A stretch of 64,000 nt of DNA from CAWBYL01 sp963793025 (GTDB lineage Bacteria > Actinomycetota > Acidimicrobiia > Acidimicrobiales > Acidimicrobilacustridaceae): assembly GCA_963793025.1 (NCBI GenBank), contig CAWBYL010000002.1:372001-436000 (forward strand), in the 5' to 3' direction. The first letter of the stretch is position 1, and the number at the start of each line of letters is the position of its first letter. The position numbers and the translations under genes are program-made. Positions 1 through 7,829 of this stretch are shown one piece after another. Below the pieces are notes generated by a model. The model saw only the letters and a program-made list of their open reading frames with translations. It had not been told where the DNA came from and ran no database searches.

Positions 1-1
1 C

Positions 2-415
2 GAGCCCGCCCTCGACCTGTACCGGCGCAGCTTCCGGCCGAGCGAGGTGCTCGACGAGCCCTACGCCTCGATCGGGGTCTCGGTCGTCTGCGCCGACACC
101 GACGAGCGCGCCCGGTGGCTGGCCGGGCCCATGGGGCTGTCGATGCTGCGCCTGCGCACGGGCACACCGGGGCCGCTGCCCACACCGGAGGAAGCGGCCG
201 AGTACACGTTCACGCCGTCGGAGAAGGAGTTGGTGCGCTCCATCACCGGCTCGCACGTGGTCGGCGACCCGGACCGGGTCGGGGCCGAGCTGCAGGAGCT
301 GGCGGCGCGTACCGGCGTCGACGAGTTGATGGTCACCACCAACGTCGGCGATGCCGACGAGCGGCGCCACTCCTACGAGCTGGTCGCCGCCCTCGCCTCC
401 CGCACCCCGGCCTGA
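2..415 (+). CDS. LLM-class flavin-dependent oxidoreductase, C-terminal part
   Basis: Only the last 137 codons are inside the window; the reading frame is open from base 2 and stops with TGA at 413-415. The segment ALDLYRRSFRPSE followed by a conserved ASIGV-VCADT-ERA-WL stretch is typical of the C-terminal half of bacterial luciferase-like (MsnO8-type) monooxygenases. These are TIM-barrel enzymes using FMN or F420 as hydride carrier. The substrate cannot be told from this fragment. The FMN-binding N-terminal half lies upstream of the window. The family call is fairly safe, the reaction is not. Confidence 0.7.
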   Translation, partial: EPALDLYRRSFRPSEVLDEPYASIGVSVVCADTDERARWLAGPMGLSMLRLRTGTPGPLPTPEEAAEYTFTPSEKELVRSITGSHVVGDPDRVGAELQELAARTGVDELMVTTNVGDADERRHSYELVAALASRTPA

Positions 416-429
416 CCCCACCCCAGGGC

Positions 430-540
430 AAACGATGCGCATCTCGCGTGCTGTGGCACGCGCTCGGCGCATCAGATCGCGTCGGTGGGGCAAACGATGC
501 GCATCTCGCGTGCTGTGGCACGCGCTCAGCGCATCAGATC
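430..540 (+). repeat. Tandem hairpin repeat, locus 1 (2 copies, 62-bp period)
   Basis: Two 49-bp copies (430-478 and 492-540) start exactly 62 bp apart. Each begins AAACGATGCGCA and ends GCGCATCAGATC. Within a copy GATGCGC pairs with GCGCATC, and CGCGTGC pairs with GCACGCG around a four-base loop, giving two 7-bp stems separated by a small internal loop. The two copies differ at only one position in the 49-bp unit. The element lies between the stop of the luciferase-like gene and the stop of the convergent small gene, so it could also act as a bidirectional terminator. The same family recurs near 16.6 kb and 54.5 kb. Confidence 0.85.
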
Positions 541-565
541 GGGGGCGGGGGTGGGGTGGGGGATC

Positions 566-844
566 TCAGTCGGAGAGGTCGTCGTCGAGGCCGGCGGCGG
601 TGGCCACGCCCGTGGCCAGCTGGGCGGCCTTGCGGTAGACGAGGGTGAAGGTGGCCTGGGCGGCGCGGTCGTTGCCCCGCAGGGGCGGCTCGCCCAGCGA
701 CAGGACCATGGCCGCGGGATCCTCGGACATCCGCACCGGAGGAGGATCTTCGGTGAGGGCCTCGCCCCAGAACGTGCGGGTGGCGGCGCGGTCGGCGCTC
801 TGCTTCTTGGTCGAGCTGCCGGTGCGGCGGCGGGATCGGCTCAT
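566..844 (-). CDS. Small basic protein coupled to SNF2 helicase gene
   Basis: A 92-residue protein of unknown function. The N-terminus is rich in Ser, Arg and Lys (MSRSRRRTGSSTKKQ) and looks nucleic-acid binding or disordered. The middle (TRTFWGEAL, MVLSLGEPPL) and the helical C-terminus (VYRKAAQLATGVATAAG) look folded. No signal peptide or membrane segment is seen. Its ATG overlaps the TGA of the upstream SNF2 helicase gene as ATGA (841-844), so the two are almost certainly translationally coupled and probably act together. I do not recognise the family; a helicase accessory protein is an inference from position only. Confidence 0.75.
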   Translation of the reverse strand: MSRSRRRTGSSTKKQSADRAATRTFWGEALTEDPPPVRMSEDPAAMVLSLGEPPLRGNDRAAQATFTLVYRKAAQLATGVATAAGLDDDLSD

Positions 845-3800
845 GCCGCGTTCTCCTCGCTGGCCTCGGTCTCGCTCTGCTCGGTGAGCACCTCGTCGGT
901 GCGCAACCCGAGAGCGGTCTGCAACTGGGTGGGGTCGAGATCGCCGAGCGAGCTCGACTTGGGCAGGACGAGATCGGCGATGTGGCGCTTGCCCGAGACG
1001 ACCTCCTCGACCCGCTCGTCGACCGTGCCCGGGCACACCAGGCGGTGGGCGATGACGGTCTTGGTCTGGCCGATGCGCCAGGCCCGATCCCGGGCCTGAT
1101 CCTCGACCGCCGGGTTCCACCAGCGGTCGTAGAGCACGACGTGGTTGGCGTTGGTGAGGTTGAGGCCGGTCCCGCCGGCCTTGAGCGACAGGACCAGGGC
1201 GCCGGGCCCCTCCAGCGCCTGGAACTCGGTGACCAGCTTGTCGCGGACACCACGCGAGAGTCCGCCGTGGTAGCAGCCGACCGGGATGCCGAAGCGCTCG
1301 GTGAGGTGGGCCGACAGCTTCTGGCCCCATTCGGCGAAGTGGGTGAACACGAGGGCCCGTTCGCCCGACGCGTACACCTGCTCGATGATCTCCTCGAGAC
1401 GGGCCAGCTTGCCCGACCGGCCGGCGAGGGGTCCTTCGCCGTCGCGGTAGGCGACGGGGTGGTTGCAGATCTGCTTGAGGGCGGTGATGGCGGCCAGCAC
1501 CTGACCCTTGCGGGCGTCGGCGCCCGGCTCGGTGGCCGCGCCGGTGACGAGGTTGTCGAGCACCGCCTGGTAGAGCCCGATCTGCTCCGGCGTCATGGCG
1601 CAGTGGTCGAGCTCGTCGATGCGGTCGGGCAGCTCGGCGGCGATGGCCGGCTCGTTCTTGGTGCGGCGGAAAACGAGGATCCCGTTGAGGGCCCGCAGCG
1701 CCCGCTCGCCCTGGTCCCGCCCGCCCTCGCCGCTGCCGGACAGCTGGGCGATGAACTGGGGGCGGGGGCCGACCAGGCCGGGGTTGGTGAAGTCGAGGAT
1801 GGCCCAGAGGTCACCGAGCCCGTTCTCGATCGGGGTGCCGGTGAGGGCGAGGCGGGACCCGGCCTTGAGACGCCGCAGCTGCTGGGCGGTGTCGTTGGCC
1901 GGGTTCTTGATGGCCTGGGCCTCGTCGAGGACGACGCGACCCCAGTCGATGCGCTCCAGCGCCTCGATGTCGCGCACCGCGGTGGCGTAGGTGGTGATGA
2001 CGACGTCGGCCCCCTCGGTGGCAGCCTCCAGCTCGTGCTCGTCGGCCCGGGCCGCGCCGTGGTGCACGACCACGTTGAGATCAGGCGTGAACCGGGCCGC
2101 TTCGGCCGCCCAGTTGCCGACCACCGCCGGGGGTGCGATCACCAGGGCCGGGTGGGAGTCGTCGGCCTGGGTCAGGTGGGCGAGGATCGTCGGCGTCTTG
2201 CCCAGGCCCATGTCGAGGGCCAGACAGCCGCCCAGTCCGGTCGTGTCCAGGAACTGGAGCCAGGCCAGCGCCTCGGCCTGGTAGCTGCGCAGCTCACCGT
2301 TGAAGCCCTCGGGATCGGGGGCCGGGGCGAGCGACGCGCTGGAGGCCTTGTCGAGCAGGTCGGCCGCCCAGCCCGAACCCTCGATGCTGATTCCACCGGC
2401 GAGAGGGGAACCGTCGAGGCCGAGGGCCTGGCGCAGCATCTCGGCGCCGGTCATCTGGGGCTTGGTGGCCCGCTCGGCCAGCGCCTCGGCGGCGGCGGCC
2501 AGATCGGCGTGGTCGAGGGCGACCCAACGACCGCCGGAGCGGACGAGGGGCCGGGCCTCCTTGGCCAGGCGGGCGATGTCAGCGGCGGTGAGCTCGATGT
2601 CGTCGAAGACCGCCGTCCAGCTCACGTTGGCCAGCTGGTGGGCGCCGACGACGCTGTCGCTGCCGGCCTCGGCGAACAGGCGCAGCGAGGGGCTGGGCTT
2701 CTTCCGGGAGAGCGCGGGGACCCGCACGTCGAACCCGGCGTCGGCCAGCACCATTCCGATCTCGGTCATGAGCTCCCAGGCCTCGACCTGGCTGAGCACG
2801 ACCTCGCCTCGGCGGAGGCTGCCGGGACGCTGGAGGGGCGGGAAGAGCCGCTCGAGGCGCACGAGGTTGCCCTCGAGCTCGCGTCGCTGGTTGCCGGCGT
2901 TGACGAGGGCCACCTCCACCGGGACGAGCTGGTGGCCCTTGCCCGGGGCGAACACGGCGAGGTGCCAGGCGTCGCCCGAGTCGGGCGGGTCGAGCTGGAC
3001 GATGAGAGGCCGGTAGGTCTTGGCCGTGACCGGCGCCGCCCACCGCTCCATGGCGTTGGTGAGCTCGCCGGCGACGCCGGCGGGGACGTCGAACGGGGTT
3101 CCGTCGAGGCGGGCGAGGAAGGCCTCGGCGGCGGCGGCCGGCGTGCGCGGGTCGTCGGGGACGGCCGGGACCTCGACGCGACGGGCGGCATCGCGGCAGA
3201 TGACGTCGACGACCTCGGCCAGCACGGCACGGGTCATGGCCGGCCCGTCCATCGACGGTGACAGGGCGGAGACCGCACCGGGCATGGATTCGGCGATGGC
3301 CTTGAGTCGTTCCGAGTCGATGAGGGCCGGGTTCCAGGTGACGGCGAACGCGGTGCGGTTCTGGTTCCGGCGCCCGGAACGGGCCCGCCTCAGGGTGGGC
3401 ACCATCGCGCCGTGGGCGGCGAGCTCGACGGCCCAGGCCGCCACCACGGCCAGCCAGGTGGCGCTCGGCCCCAGCTCCTCCTCGGGTGGATCGGCGCCGA
3501 GGGCGAGCAGCCAGCCGAGCACGTCGGCGGTGGCGGCCTCGAGGGCGATCGCCTTGTCGCCGTTGGGCAGCGGGACCGGTGCCCGGGAGGTCCAGTCGTC
3601 GGGGGCGCTGGTGGCCTCGAGGACGACACGGAGCTGCTCGACGGCGGCGGGAGGGGCGTCGGGCCCGCCCAGCCAGGCCACGAGACGGCCACTGACCCAG
3701 GAGAGCTGGAGCACGTTGAGGCCCGGGGCCGGGGTGCCCGGTTCGGGCTCGATGCCGAGGAGCTTGTCGAGGGCGACCTCGAGGATGCGCTGCTCGTGCT

Positions 3801-4095
3801 CGAGGTCGGTGATGACCTGGGCGTCGTCGGCCCGGCGTTGGCCGCGGAGGCGCTCGAGGGCCTCGTCGGTGTCCGAGAGCCGTTCGACGAGGGACCGGTG
3901 CCAGGCGACCTGATGGGCCTCCAACGTGGCCAGCTCCGCCGGTGACGCCTCGTTCCAGGCCGCCGCCTCGACGAGCGCGGCGAACAGGGGGCCGTCGACG
4001 TCGATGGTGGGAGCGGCCACCGCGGCGGCCTGCTCGGGGGCGGGGAGCGCCGCGCCGTTCGGCGTCTCGGAGCTCGTGGTGTCGTGATCGGGCAC
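841..4095 (-). CDS. SNF2-family DEAD/DEAH-type helicase
   Basis: A 1084-residue SWI2/SNF2 superfamily-2 ATPase that should translocate on double-stranded DNA and remodel protein-DNA complexes; its role in this organism is unknown. The N-terminal ~600 residues are a long variable region as in bacterial SNF2 proteins. The ATPase core follows: Walker A LDMGLGKT near residue 627, the DEAQ box VVLDEAQAIKNP near 722 and LTGTPIENGLGDLWAILDF. The helicase C-terminal domain has GGTGLNLT, DRWWNPAVEDQA and RAWRIGQTKTV near 980-1040. I chose the GTG at 4095 because AAGAGGA lies a few bases upstream; the frame is open 28 codons further. It overlaps the small downstream gene by four bases. Confidence 0.92.
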   Translation of the reverse strand: MPDHDTTSSETPNGAALPAPEQAAAVAAPTIDVDGPLFAALVEAAAWNEASPAELATLEAHQVAWHRSLVERLSDTDEALERLRGQRRADDAQVITDLEHEQRILEVALDKLLGIEPEPGTPAPGLNVLQLSWVSGRLVAWLGGPDAPPAAVEQLRVVLEATSAPDDWTSRAPVPLPNGDKAIALEAATADVLGWLLALGADPPEEELGPSATWLAVVAAWAVELAAHGAMVPTLRRARSGRRNQNRTAFAVTWNPALIDSERLKAIAESMPGAVSALSPSMDGPAMTRAVLAEVVDVICRDAARRVEVPAVPDDPRTPAAAAEAFLARLDGTPFDVPAGVAGELTNAMERWAAPVTAKTYRPLIVQLDPPDSGDAWHLAVFAPGKGHQLVPVEVALVNAGNQRRELEGNLVRLERLFPPLQRPGSLRRGEVVLSQVEAWELMTEIGMVLADAGFDVRVPALSRKKPSPSLRLFAEAGSDSVVGAHQLANVSWTAVFDDIELTAADIARLAKEARPLVRSGGRWVALDHADLAAAAEALAERATKPQMTGAEMLRQALGLDGSPLAGGISIEGSGWAADLLDKASSASLAPAPDPEGFNGELRSYQAEALAWLQFLDTTGLGGCLALDMGLGKTPTILAHLTQADDSHPALVIAPPAVVGNWAAEAARFTPDLNVVVHHGAARADEHELEAATEGADVVITTYATAVRDIEALERIDWGRVVLDEAQAIKNPANDTAQQLRRLKAGSRLALTGTPIENGLGDLWAILDFTNPGLVGPRPQFIAQLSGSGEGGRDQGERALRALNGILVFRRTKNEPAIAAELPDRIDELDHCAMTPEQIGLYQAVLDNLVTGAATEPGADARKGQVLAAITALKQICNHPVAYRDGEGPLAGRSGKLARLEEIIEQVYASGERALVFTHFAEWGQKLSAHLTERFGIPVGCYHGGLSRGVRDKLVTEFQALEGPGALVLSLKAGGTGLNLTNANHVVLYDRWWNPAVEDQARDRAWRIGQTKTVIAHRLVCPGTVDERVEEVVSGKRHIADLVLPKSSSLGDLDPTQLQTALGLRTDEVLTEQSETEASEENAA

Positions 4096-4404
4096 GTGGG
4101 TCCTCTTGGTGCACTGCAGGTCGGACGGGCGTCGGTGCGCAGCGTGCGAACGTCGATGGTGCGGGGCCGGTCCCCTCACCGGCGCTCTGGTGTCCCCGAC
4201 ACCGCCTCACCCCGGATGGGGGGTGGTCGGCCGGGTCGGGCCGCACGGCTCCCGGGCGGGGTGGGGGCCGCCGCCCGGAGCGATGATCCGGCCGTTGGAC
4301 CGGTTCACCCGCGTCTGAGACATCGTCAGATGTCCCCGACGAGTTGAGCCTACCGCCCCGTTCACCCCTCGACGCAACACCTCGACGGCGGCCGACCGGG
4401 CCGG
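4096..4404. other. Intergenic region between modC and the SNF2 gene
   Basis: About 309 bases with no credible gene. It is downstream of modC and upstream of the SNF2 helicase gene (both on the minus strand), so it should hold the end of the mod transcript and the SNF2 promoter. The one structure I see is a short inverted repeat, GACAT (4319-4323) and ATGTC (4330-4334), too weak to call as a terminator. No clear -35/-10 pair could be assigned. Confidence 0.5.
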
Positions 4405-5499
4405 TCAGTCCGGCGGCGCGTTGCTGGACGGGGCGTTGCCGATCCCGTCGGGGTCCACGACGACCTCGCTGGCCTTCACCGACGCCCACACGTCGTCACC
4501 GGGGCCGACGGCGAGGGCGCCCAGCCCGGCCAGGGTCAGCTCGGCGACGAGCGGCACCGACCCGGCGAGCCGGACCCGTACGCGGTCCTCGCGCCGGTCG
4601 ACGTCGACCAGGGTGAGGAGCCAGGCGTTGCGGGCGCTGCCTTCCGGGTGCCCCCGGTGCAGGGTGACGGCGCTGGGGCGGATCGACGCGAAGGCGGTCC
4701 CGGGCGTGGTGGCGTCGGGCACCACCACCGATCCGCCTCCGGCCAGTCGCAGCACGCCACCGGCGACGGTGCCCCGGAAGAGGTTGGTGCCCACCAACTC
4801 GGCCACGTAGCGAGAACGGGGATGGGCGGTCACCTGGGCGAGGTCGCCCTCCTGCACGACCTGTCCGTCCTCCAGCACCACGACGCGGTCGGCGAGGGCG
4901 TAGGCGTCGACCGGATCGTGGGTGACGATGACGGTGGACGCCCCCGTCCGGGACAGGTGGTGGCGGAGGTCCCGGCGCACGTCGGCCCGGGTGGCGGCGT
5001 CGAGGGCGGCGAGCGGCTCGTCGAGCAACACCAGTTGCGGCTCGGTGGCGAGGGCTCGGGCGAGGGCGACCCGCTGGGCCTGGCCCCCCGACAGCTCGGC
5101 CGGACGGGCGCCCCCTCGATCGGCGACACCCAGGCGATCGAGCCAGCCGGAGGCGGTGCGTCGGGCGTCTCCCCTGGGCGTTCCGCGGGCCCGGAGGCCG
5201 AACGCCACGTTCTCGAGGGCGCTCATCGACTGGAAGAGCAGGTAGTCCTGGAAGACGACGCCGACGGCCCGGTGCTCGGGCAGGACGAAGGTTCCGGTCG
5301 AGGGGTCGTCGACGACGGTGCCGGCCACCTCGACCCGTCCGATGTCCACCGGGAGCAACCCGGCGAGCACCCTCAGCAGGGTGGTCTTGCCGGCCCCGTT
5401 GGGGCCGACCACGGCGACCACCTCGCCGTCGTCGACGCGGAGGGCGACGGCGAGGTCGAGGGCGCCGATCCGCACGGCGACGTCGGCCCGGACGCTCAT
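4405..5499 (-). CDS. modC: Molybdate ABC transporter ATP-binding protein ModC
   Basis: A 364-residue ABC ATPase that powers oxyanion (probably molybdate) uptake with the adjacent ModB and ModA. Walker A GPNGAGKTT is at 32-40, the Q-loop VFQDYLLFQ at 82-90, the signature LSGGQAQRVALARALA at 136-151, Walker B LVLLDEPLAALD at 156-167 and the switch histidine in TVIVTHD at 194. The last ~80 residues form a TOBE/MOP-like domain, the usual ModC regulatory or molybdate-binding region. ATG at 5499 overlaps the modB stop as ATGA, showing an operon modA-modB-modC. Sulfate or tungstate as the true substrate cannot be excluded from sequence. Confidence 0.9.
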   Translation of the reverse strand: MSVRADVAVRIGALDLAVALRVDDGEVVAVVGPNGAGKTTLLRVLAGLLPVDIGRVEVAGTVVDDPSTGTFVLPEHRAVGVVFQDYLLFQSMSALENVAFGLRARGTPRGDARRTASGWLDRLGVADRGGARPAELSGGQAQRVALARALATEPQLVLLDEPLAALDAATRADVRRDLRHHLSRTGASTVIVTHDPVDAYALADRVVVLEDGQVVQEGDLAQVTAHPRSRYVAELVGTNLFRGTVAGGVLRLAGGGSVVVPDATTPGTAFASIRPSAVTLHRGHPEGSARNAWLLTLVDVDRREDRVRVRLAGSVPLVAELTLAGLGALAVGPGDDVWASVKASEVVVDPDGIGNAPSSNAPPD

Positions 5500-6362
5500 T
5501 GCGGACGTCGCTCCGGCACGCCGCCGAGCCACCTGTCGCGGAGGGCGAGCAGCACCCCGAAGGAGATGACGATCAGCACCAGGGAGAGCACGAGGGCCTG
5601 GCCGGTGTCGGACTGGAGCGCGAGGTACACGGCCAGGGGCATGGTCTGGGTGGTGCCCGGGAGGTTGCCGGCGAAGGTGATGGTGGCGCCGAACTCGCCG
5701 AGGGCCCGGGCCCACGCCAGCACTGCTCCGGCGATGACCGCCGGTCGCACGGCGGGCAGCGTCACCCGTCGGAACGCGTACCACCGACCGGCGCCGAGGG
5801 TGCGCGCCGCTTCTTCCGGGCGGCGGTCGAGACCCCGCAGGGCCGCCTCCACGCTCAGGACCAGGAACGGCATCGACACGAACGTCTCGGCCAGCACCAC
5901 CCCGGCGGTGCTGAAGGGCAGGCGGATCCCGAACCAGTCGAACAGCGACTCGCCGAGGAGGCCCCGCCGCCCGTACGCCGCGAACAACGCCACACCGCCG
6001 ACGACCGGAGGGAGGACCATCGACAGCAGGCACAGCGCGCGGACGAAGCCGCGACCGGGGAACCCCACGCGGGCGAGGACCCAGGCGAGGGGTACTCCGA
6101 GGACGATCGACACCGCGGTGGCCGAGAGCGAGCAGATCAACGAGAGGCGCAGGGCCTGGAGCGACGACTCCTCGGTGAGCAGGCTCCAGGCGTCGCTCCA
6201 GGGGACCCGGGCGAGCAGGCCGAGGAAGGGAAGGGCGAAGAAGGCCACGGCCACGACCGACAGCAGGATCACCGGCCACGGTGGTCGGTCGGGGACCGCT
6301 CGTCGGCGCCCGGGGCGGGGACCGAGGGGCGTTGCCGTCGGGGGGATGTCGGTCGGGGTCAC
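5496..6362 (-). CDS. modB: Molybdate ABC transporter permease ModB
   Basis: A 288-residue polytopic membrane protein, the transport channel of the ModABC importer. Hydrophobic helices are evident from about residue 30 (ILLSVVAVAFFALPFLGLLA) to the C-terminus (SLVLIVISFGVLLAL). The cytoplasmic EAA loop that docks on ModC is visible as EEAARTLGAGRWYAFRRVTL. LGEFGATITFAGN is the conserved ModB/CysT motif after it. The GTG start at 6362 overlaps the modA stop codon (GTGA), and the stop overlaps the modC start, so the three genes are one coupled operon. An upstream in-frame ATG exists but lies inside modA and has no support. Confidence 0.9.
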   Translation of the reverse strand: MTPTDIPPTATPLGPRPGRRRAVPDRPPWPVILLSVVAVAFFALPFLGLLARVPWSDAWSLLTEESSLQALRLSLICSLSATAVSIVLGVPLAWVLARVGFPGRGFVRALCLLSMVLPPVVGGVALFAAYGRRGLLGESLFDWFGIRLPFSTAGVVLAETFVSMPFLVLSVEAALRGLDRRPEEAARTLGAGRWYAFRRVTLPAVRPAVIAGAVLAWARALGEFGATITFAGNLPGTTQTMPLAVYLALQSDTGQALVLSLVLIVISFGVLLALRDRWLGGVPERRPQ

Positions 6363-7165
6363 GGCGGCCCGAAGCCGTACCCGGCCAGGATCCGCTGGCC
6401 GTCGACCCCGGTGACGAAGGTGATCCACGCTCGCGAACCCGCCTCGTTGTCGGTGTCGGTGACGACGCCGATCGGGTAGCTCGCCCGGATGTCGACTTCG
6501 GCGGGCACGGCGACGCCCCCGGCGGCGGTCCCGGCGGCGGCCACGTCGGTGGCGTAGACGATCCCGACGTCGGCCTCGCCCGAGGTCACCTTGGTGACGA
6601 TGGCCTTCACGTCGGTCTCGTAGCTGCTGGGGTCAGCCGTGGCCCCCGCCTTCTCGAGCATCCGGGCGGCGTAGGCCCCCACCGGCACCTCCTCGGCCGC
6701 GGTCACGTAGACGAGGTCCGGGCGGGCCAGGTCGGCGAGGGTGCGGATGCCCTTCGGGTTGCCCGGCGCCACGATCATCTCGAGCCCGTTGGTGGCGAAG
6801 ACGGTGGGGGCCCCGACCAGGGCGCCGGCATCGGCGACCTTGGCCATGTTGGCCTCGTCGGCCGAGGCGAAGACGTCGGCGGGAGCGCCTTCGACGATCT
6901 GACCGGCGAGGATCGACGAACCGGCGAAGTTCAGCTCGACGGTCGTCGCCGGGTTGGCCGCCTCGAAGCTCCGGGCCATGTCGGTGAACGCCTCCTTCAG
7001 CGAGGCGGCGGCGAAGACCGTGATCGTGCCCGAGACGGTGTCGCTCGCCCCCCGTTCCGACCCGGTCGACCCGGTCGAGGCGCACGACGTGATGACCATG
7101 GCCAGTCCGAGCAGGGCGACGACGCCGATCCTGATCCGGTTCCGATGGGGGGACACCTGCGCCAT
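6359..7165 (-). CDS. modA: Molybdate-binding lipoprotein ModA
   Basis: A 268-residue periplasmic-type binding protein, exported and lipid-anchored. The N-terminus has arginines, a hydrophobic core (IGVVALLGLAMV) and a lipobox ending in ITSC, so Cys28 should carry the lipid. The mature part begins with ITVFAAASLKEAF, the hallmark ModA motif in which the serines bind the oxyanion, followed by FAGSSILAGQI and GAPADVFASAD. GIVYATDV and YPIGVV are also family motifs. It is the first gene of modABC, divergent from the PadR-type regulator across a 71-bp gap with inverted repeats, which suggests local control. Confidence 0.93.
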   Translation of the reverse strand: MAQVSPHRNRIRIGVVALLGLAMVITSCASTGSTGSERGASDTVSGTITVFAAASLKEAFTDMARSFEAANPATTVELNFAGSSILAGQIVEGAPADVFASADEANMAKVADAGALVGAPTVFATNGLEMIVAPGNPKGIRTLADLARPDLVYVTAAEEVPVGAYAARMLEKAGATADPSSYETDVKAIVTKVTSGEADVGIVYATDVAAAGTAAGGVAVPAEVDIRASYPIGVVTDTDNEAGSRAWITFVTGVDGQRILAGYGFGPP

Positions 7166-7236
7166 GGTAGTCAGGTCCTGAGTACTAGTCGTCGAGTCCT
7201 GACGACCTGGTGGTCGGCGGTCGGTAGGATCCGACG
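7166..7236. promoter_or_regulatory. Divergent promoter/operator region, modABC and PadR-type gene
   Basis: This 71-bp gap holds the inverted repeat TCAGG-T-CCTGA (7171-7181), a longer spaced pair CAGGTC (7172-7177) and GACCTG (7204-7209), and a second copy of the GTCCTGA half. The -10 box TAGGAT (7225-7230) ends six bases before the ATG of the regulator, fitting a leaderless transcript. The repeats are candidate operators for the adjacent regulator; binding is inference. Confidence 0.45.
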
Positions 7237-7746
7237 ATGGCCCGCAACGAGCCGGCGTTGGCCGAGAGCGTCTGCCTGGCCCTGGTGTGCGAGGGCCGGA
7301 CCCACGGCTGGGCCCTGGCTCAGCTGTTGGCCCCCGACGGCGACATCGGTCGGGTGTGGCGTCTGAGCCGGCCGCTCACGTACCGGGCTCTCGACCAGCT
7401 CGTGGCCCGGGGGGCCATCGCCCGCAGCGGCAGTGAGCCGGGCCGCGGCCGCGCCCGCACCGTCCTCGCCGCCACCGCCGCCGGCCGTCGGGCCAACCGC
7501 CGCTGGCTCGACCAGCCCGTCGGCCATCTCCGTGACGTGCGCACCGAACTGCTCGTGAAGCTCGAGCTGCGGCGCCGAGCGGGGATGGACCGGGTCGCGC
7601 TCATCGAGGCCCAGCAGGCGGTCTTCGGTCCGTTGGTGGACAGCCTGGTCGAGGGCCCGGACGACGACCTGGCTGCGGTGTGGCGCCAGGAGAGCGCCCG
7701 ATCCGTCTCCCGGTTCCTCGAACGGGCTCGGGCGGCGAGCTCGTGA
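7237..7746 (+). CDS. PadR-like winged-helix transcriptional regulator
   Basis: A 169-residue DNA-binding protein. The N-terminal half is a winged helix (LALVCEGRTHGWALAQLL, then SRPLTYRALDQLVARGAI and the wing with GRGRARTVLA), typical of PadR repressors. The C-terminal half (residues ~90-169) is helical, as in PadR dimerisation regions. It is transcribed divergently from modABC, so it may respond to molybdate or to the transporter's state; no ModE-type domain is present. It may also affect the MFS gene starting 84 bases downstream. The ATG lies just downstream of the -10 box TAGGAT with no Shine-Dalgarno, pointing to leaderless expression. Confidence 0.75.
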   Translation: MARNEPALAESVCLALVCEGRTHGWALAQLLAPDGDIGRVWRLSRPLTYRALDQLVARGAIARSGSEPGRGRARTVLAATAAGRRANRRWLDQPVGHLRDVRTELLVKLELRRRAGMDRVALIEAQQAVFGPLVDSLVEGPDDDLAAVWRQESARSVSRFLERARAASS

Positions 7747-7747
7747 C

Positions 7748-7785
7748 GGTGAACTCATGGTGGTCGCTATGGTGAATCCATGGTG
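7748..7785. promoter_or_regulatory. 15-bp direct repeat upstream of MFS exporter
   Basis: GGTGAACTCATGGTG (7748-7762) recurs as GGTGAATCCATGGTG (7771-7785) with two mismatches and a 23-bp pitch, roughly two helical turns. A partial third ATGGTG lies between them at 7769-7774. It sits just past the regulator stop and upstream of the MFS start at 7830. A regulator binding site is plausible but unproven. Confidence 0.35.
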
Positions 7786-7829
7786 AACGGGGGGTGTGAG
7801 ACGCTGCGCATCGCGTCGAACCCGTTCCG

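Noticed and set aside
982..3261. 759-residue open frame on the plus strand inside the SNF2 gene
   Set aside because: Antisense shadow typical of very G+C-rich DNA; its product is low-complexity (Gly/Val/Leu/Asp/Glu-rich) without motifs, while the minus strand encodes clear helicase motifs.
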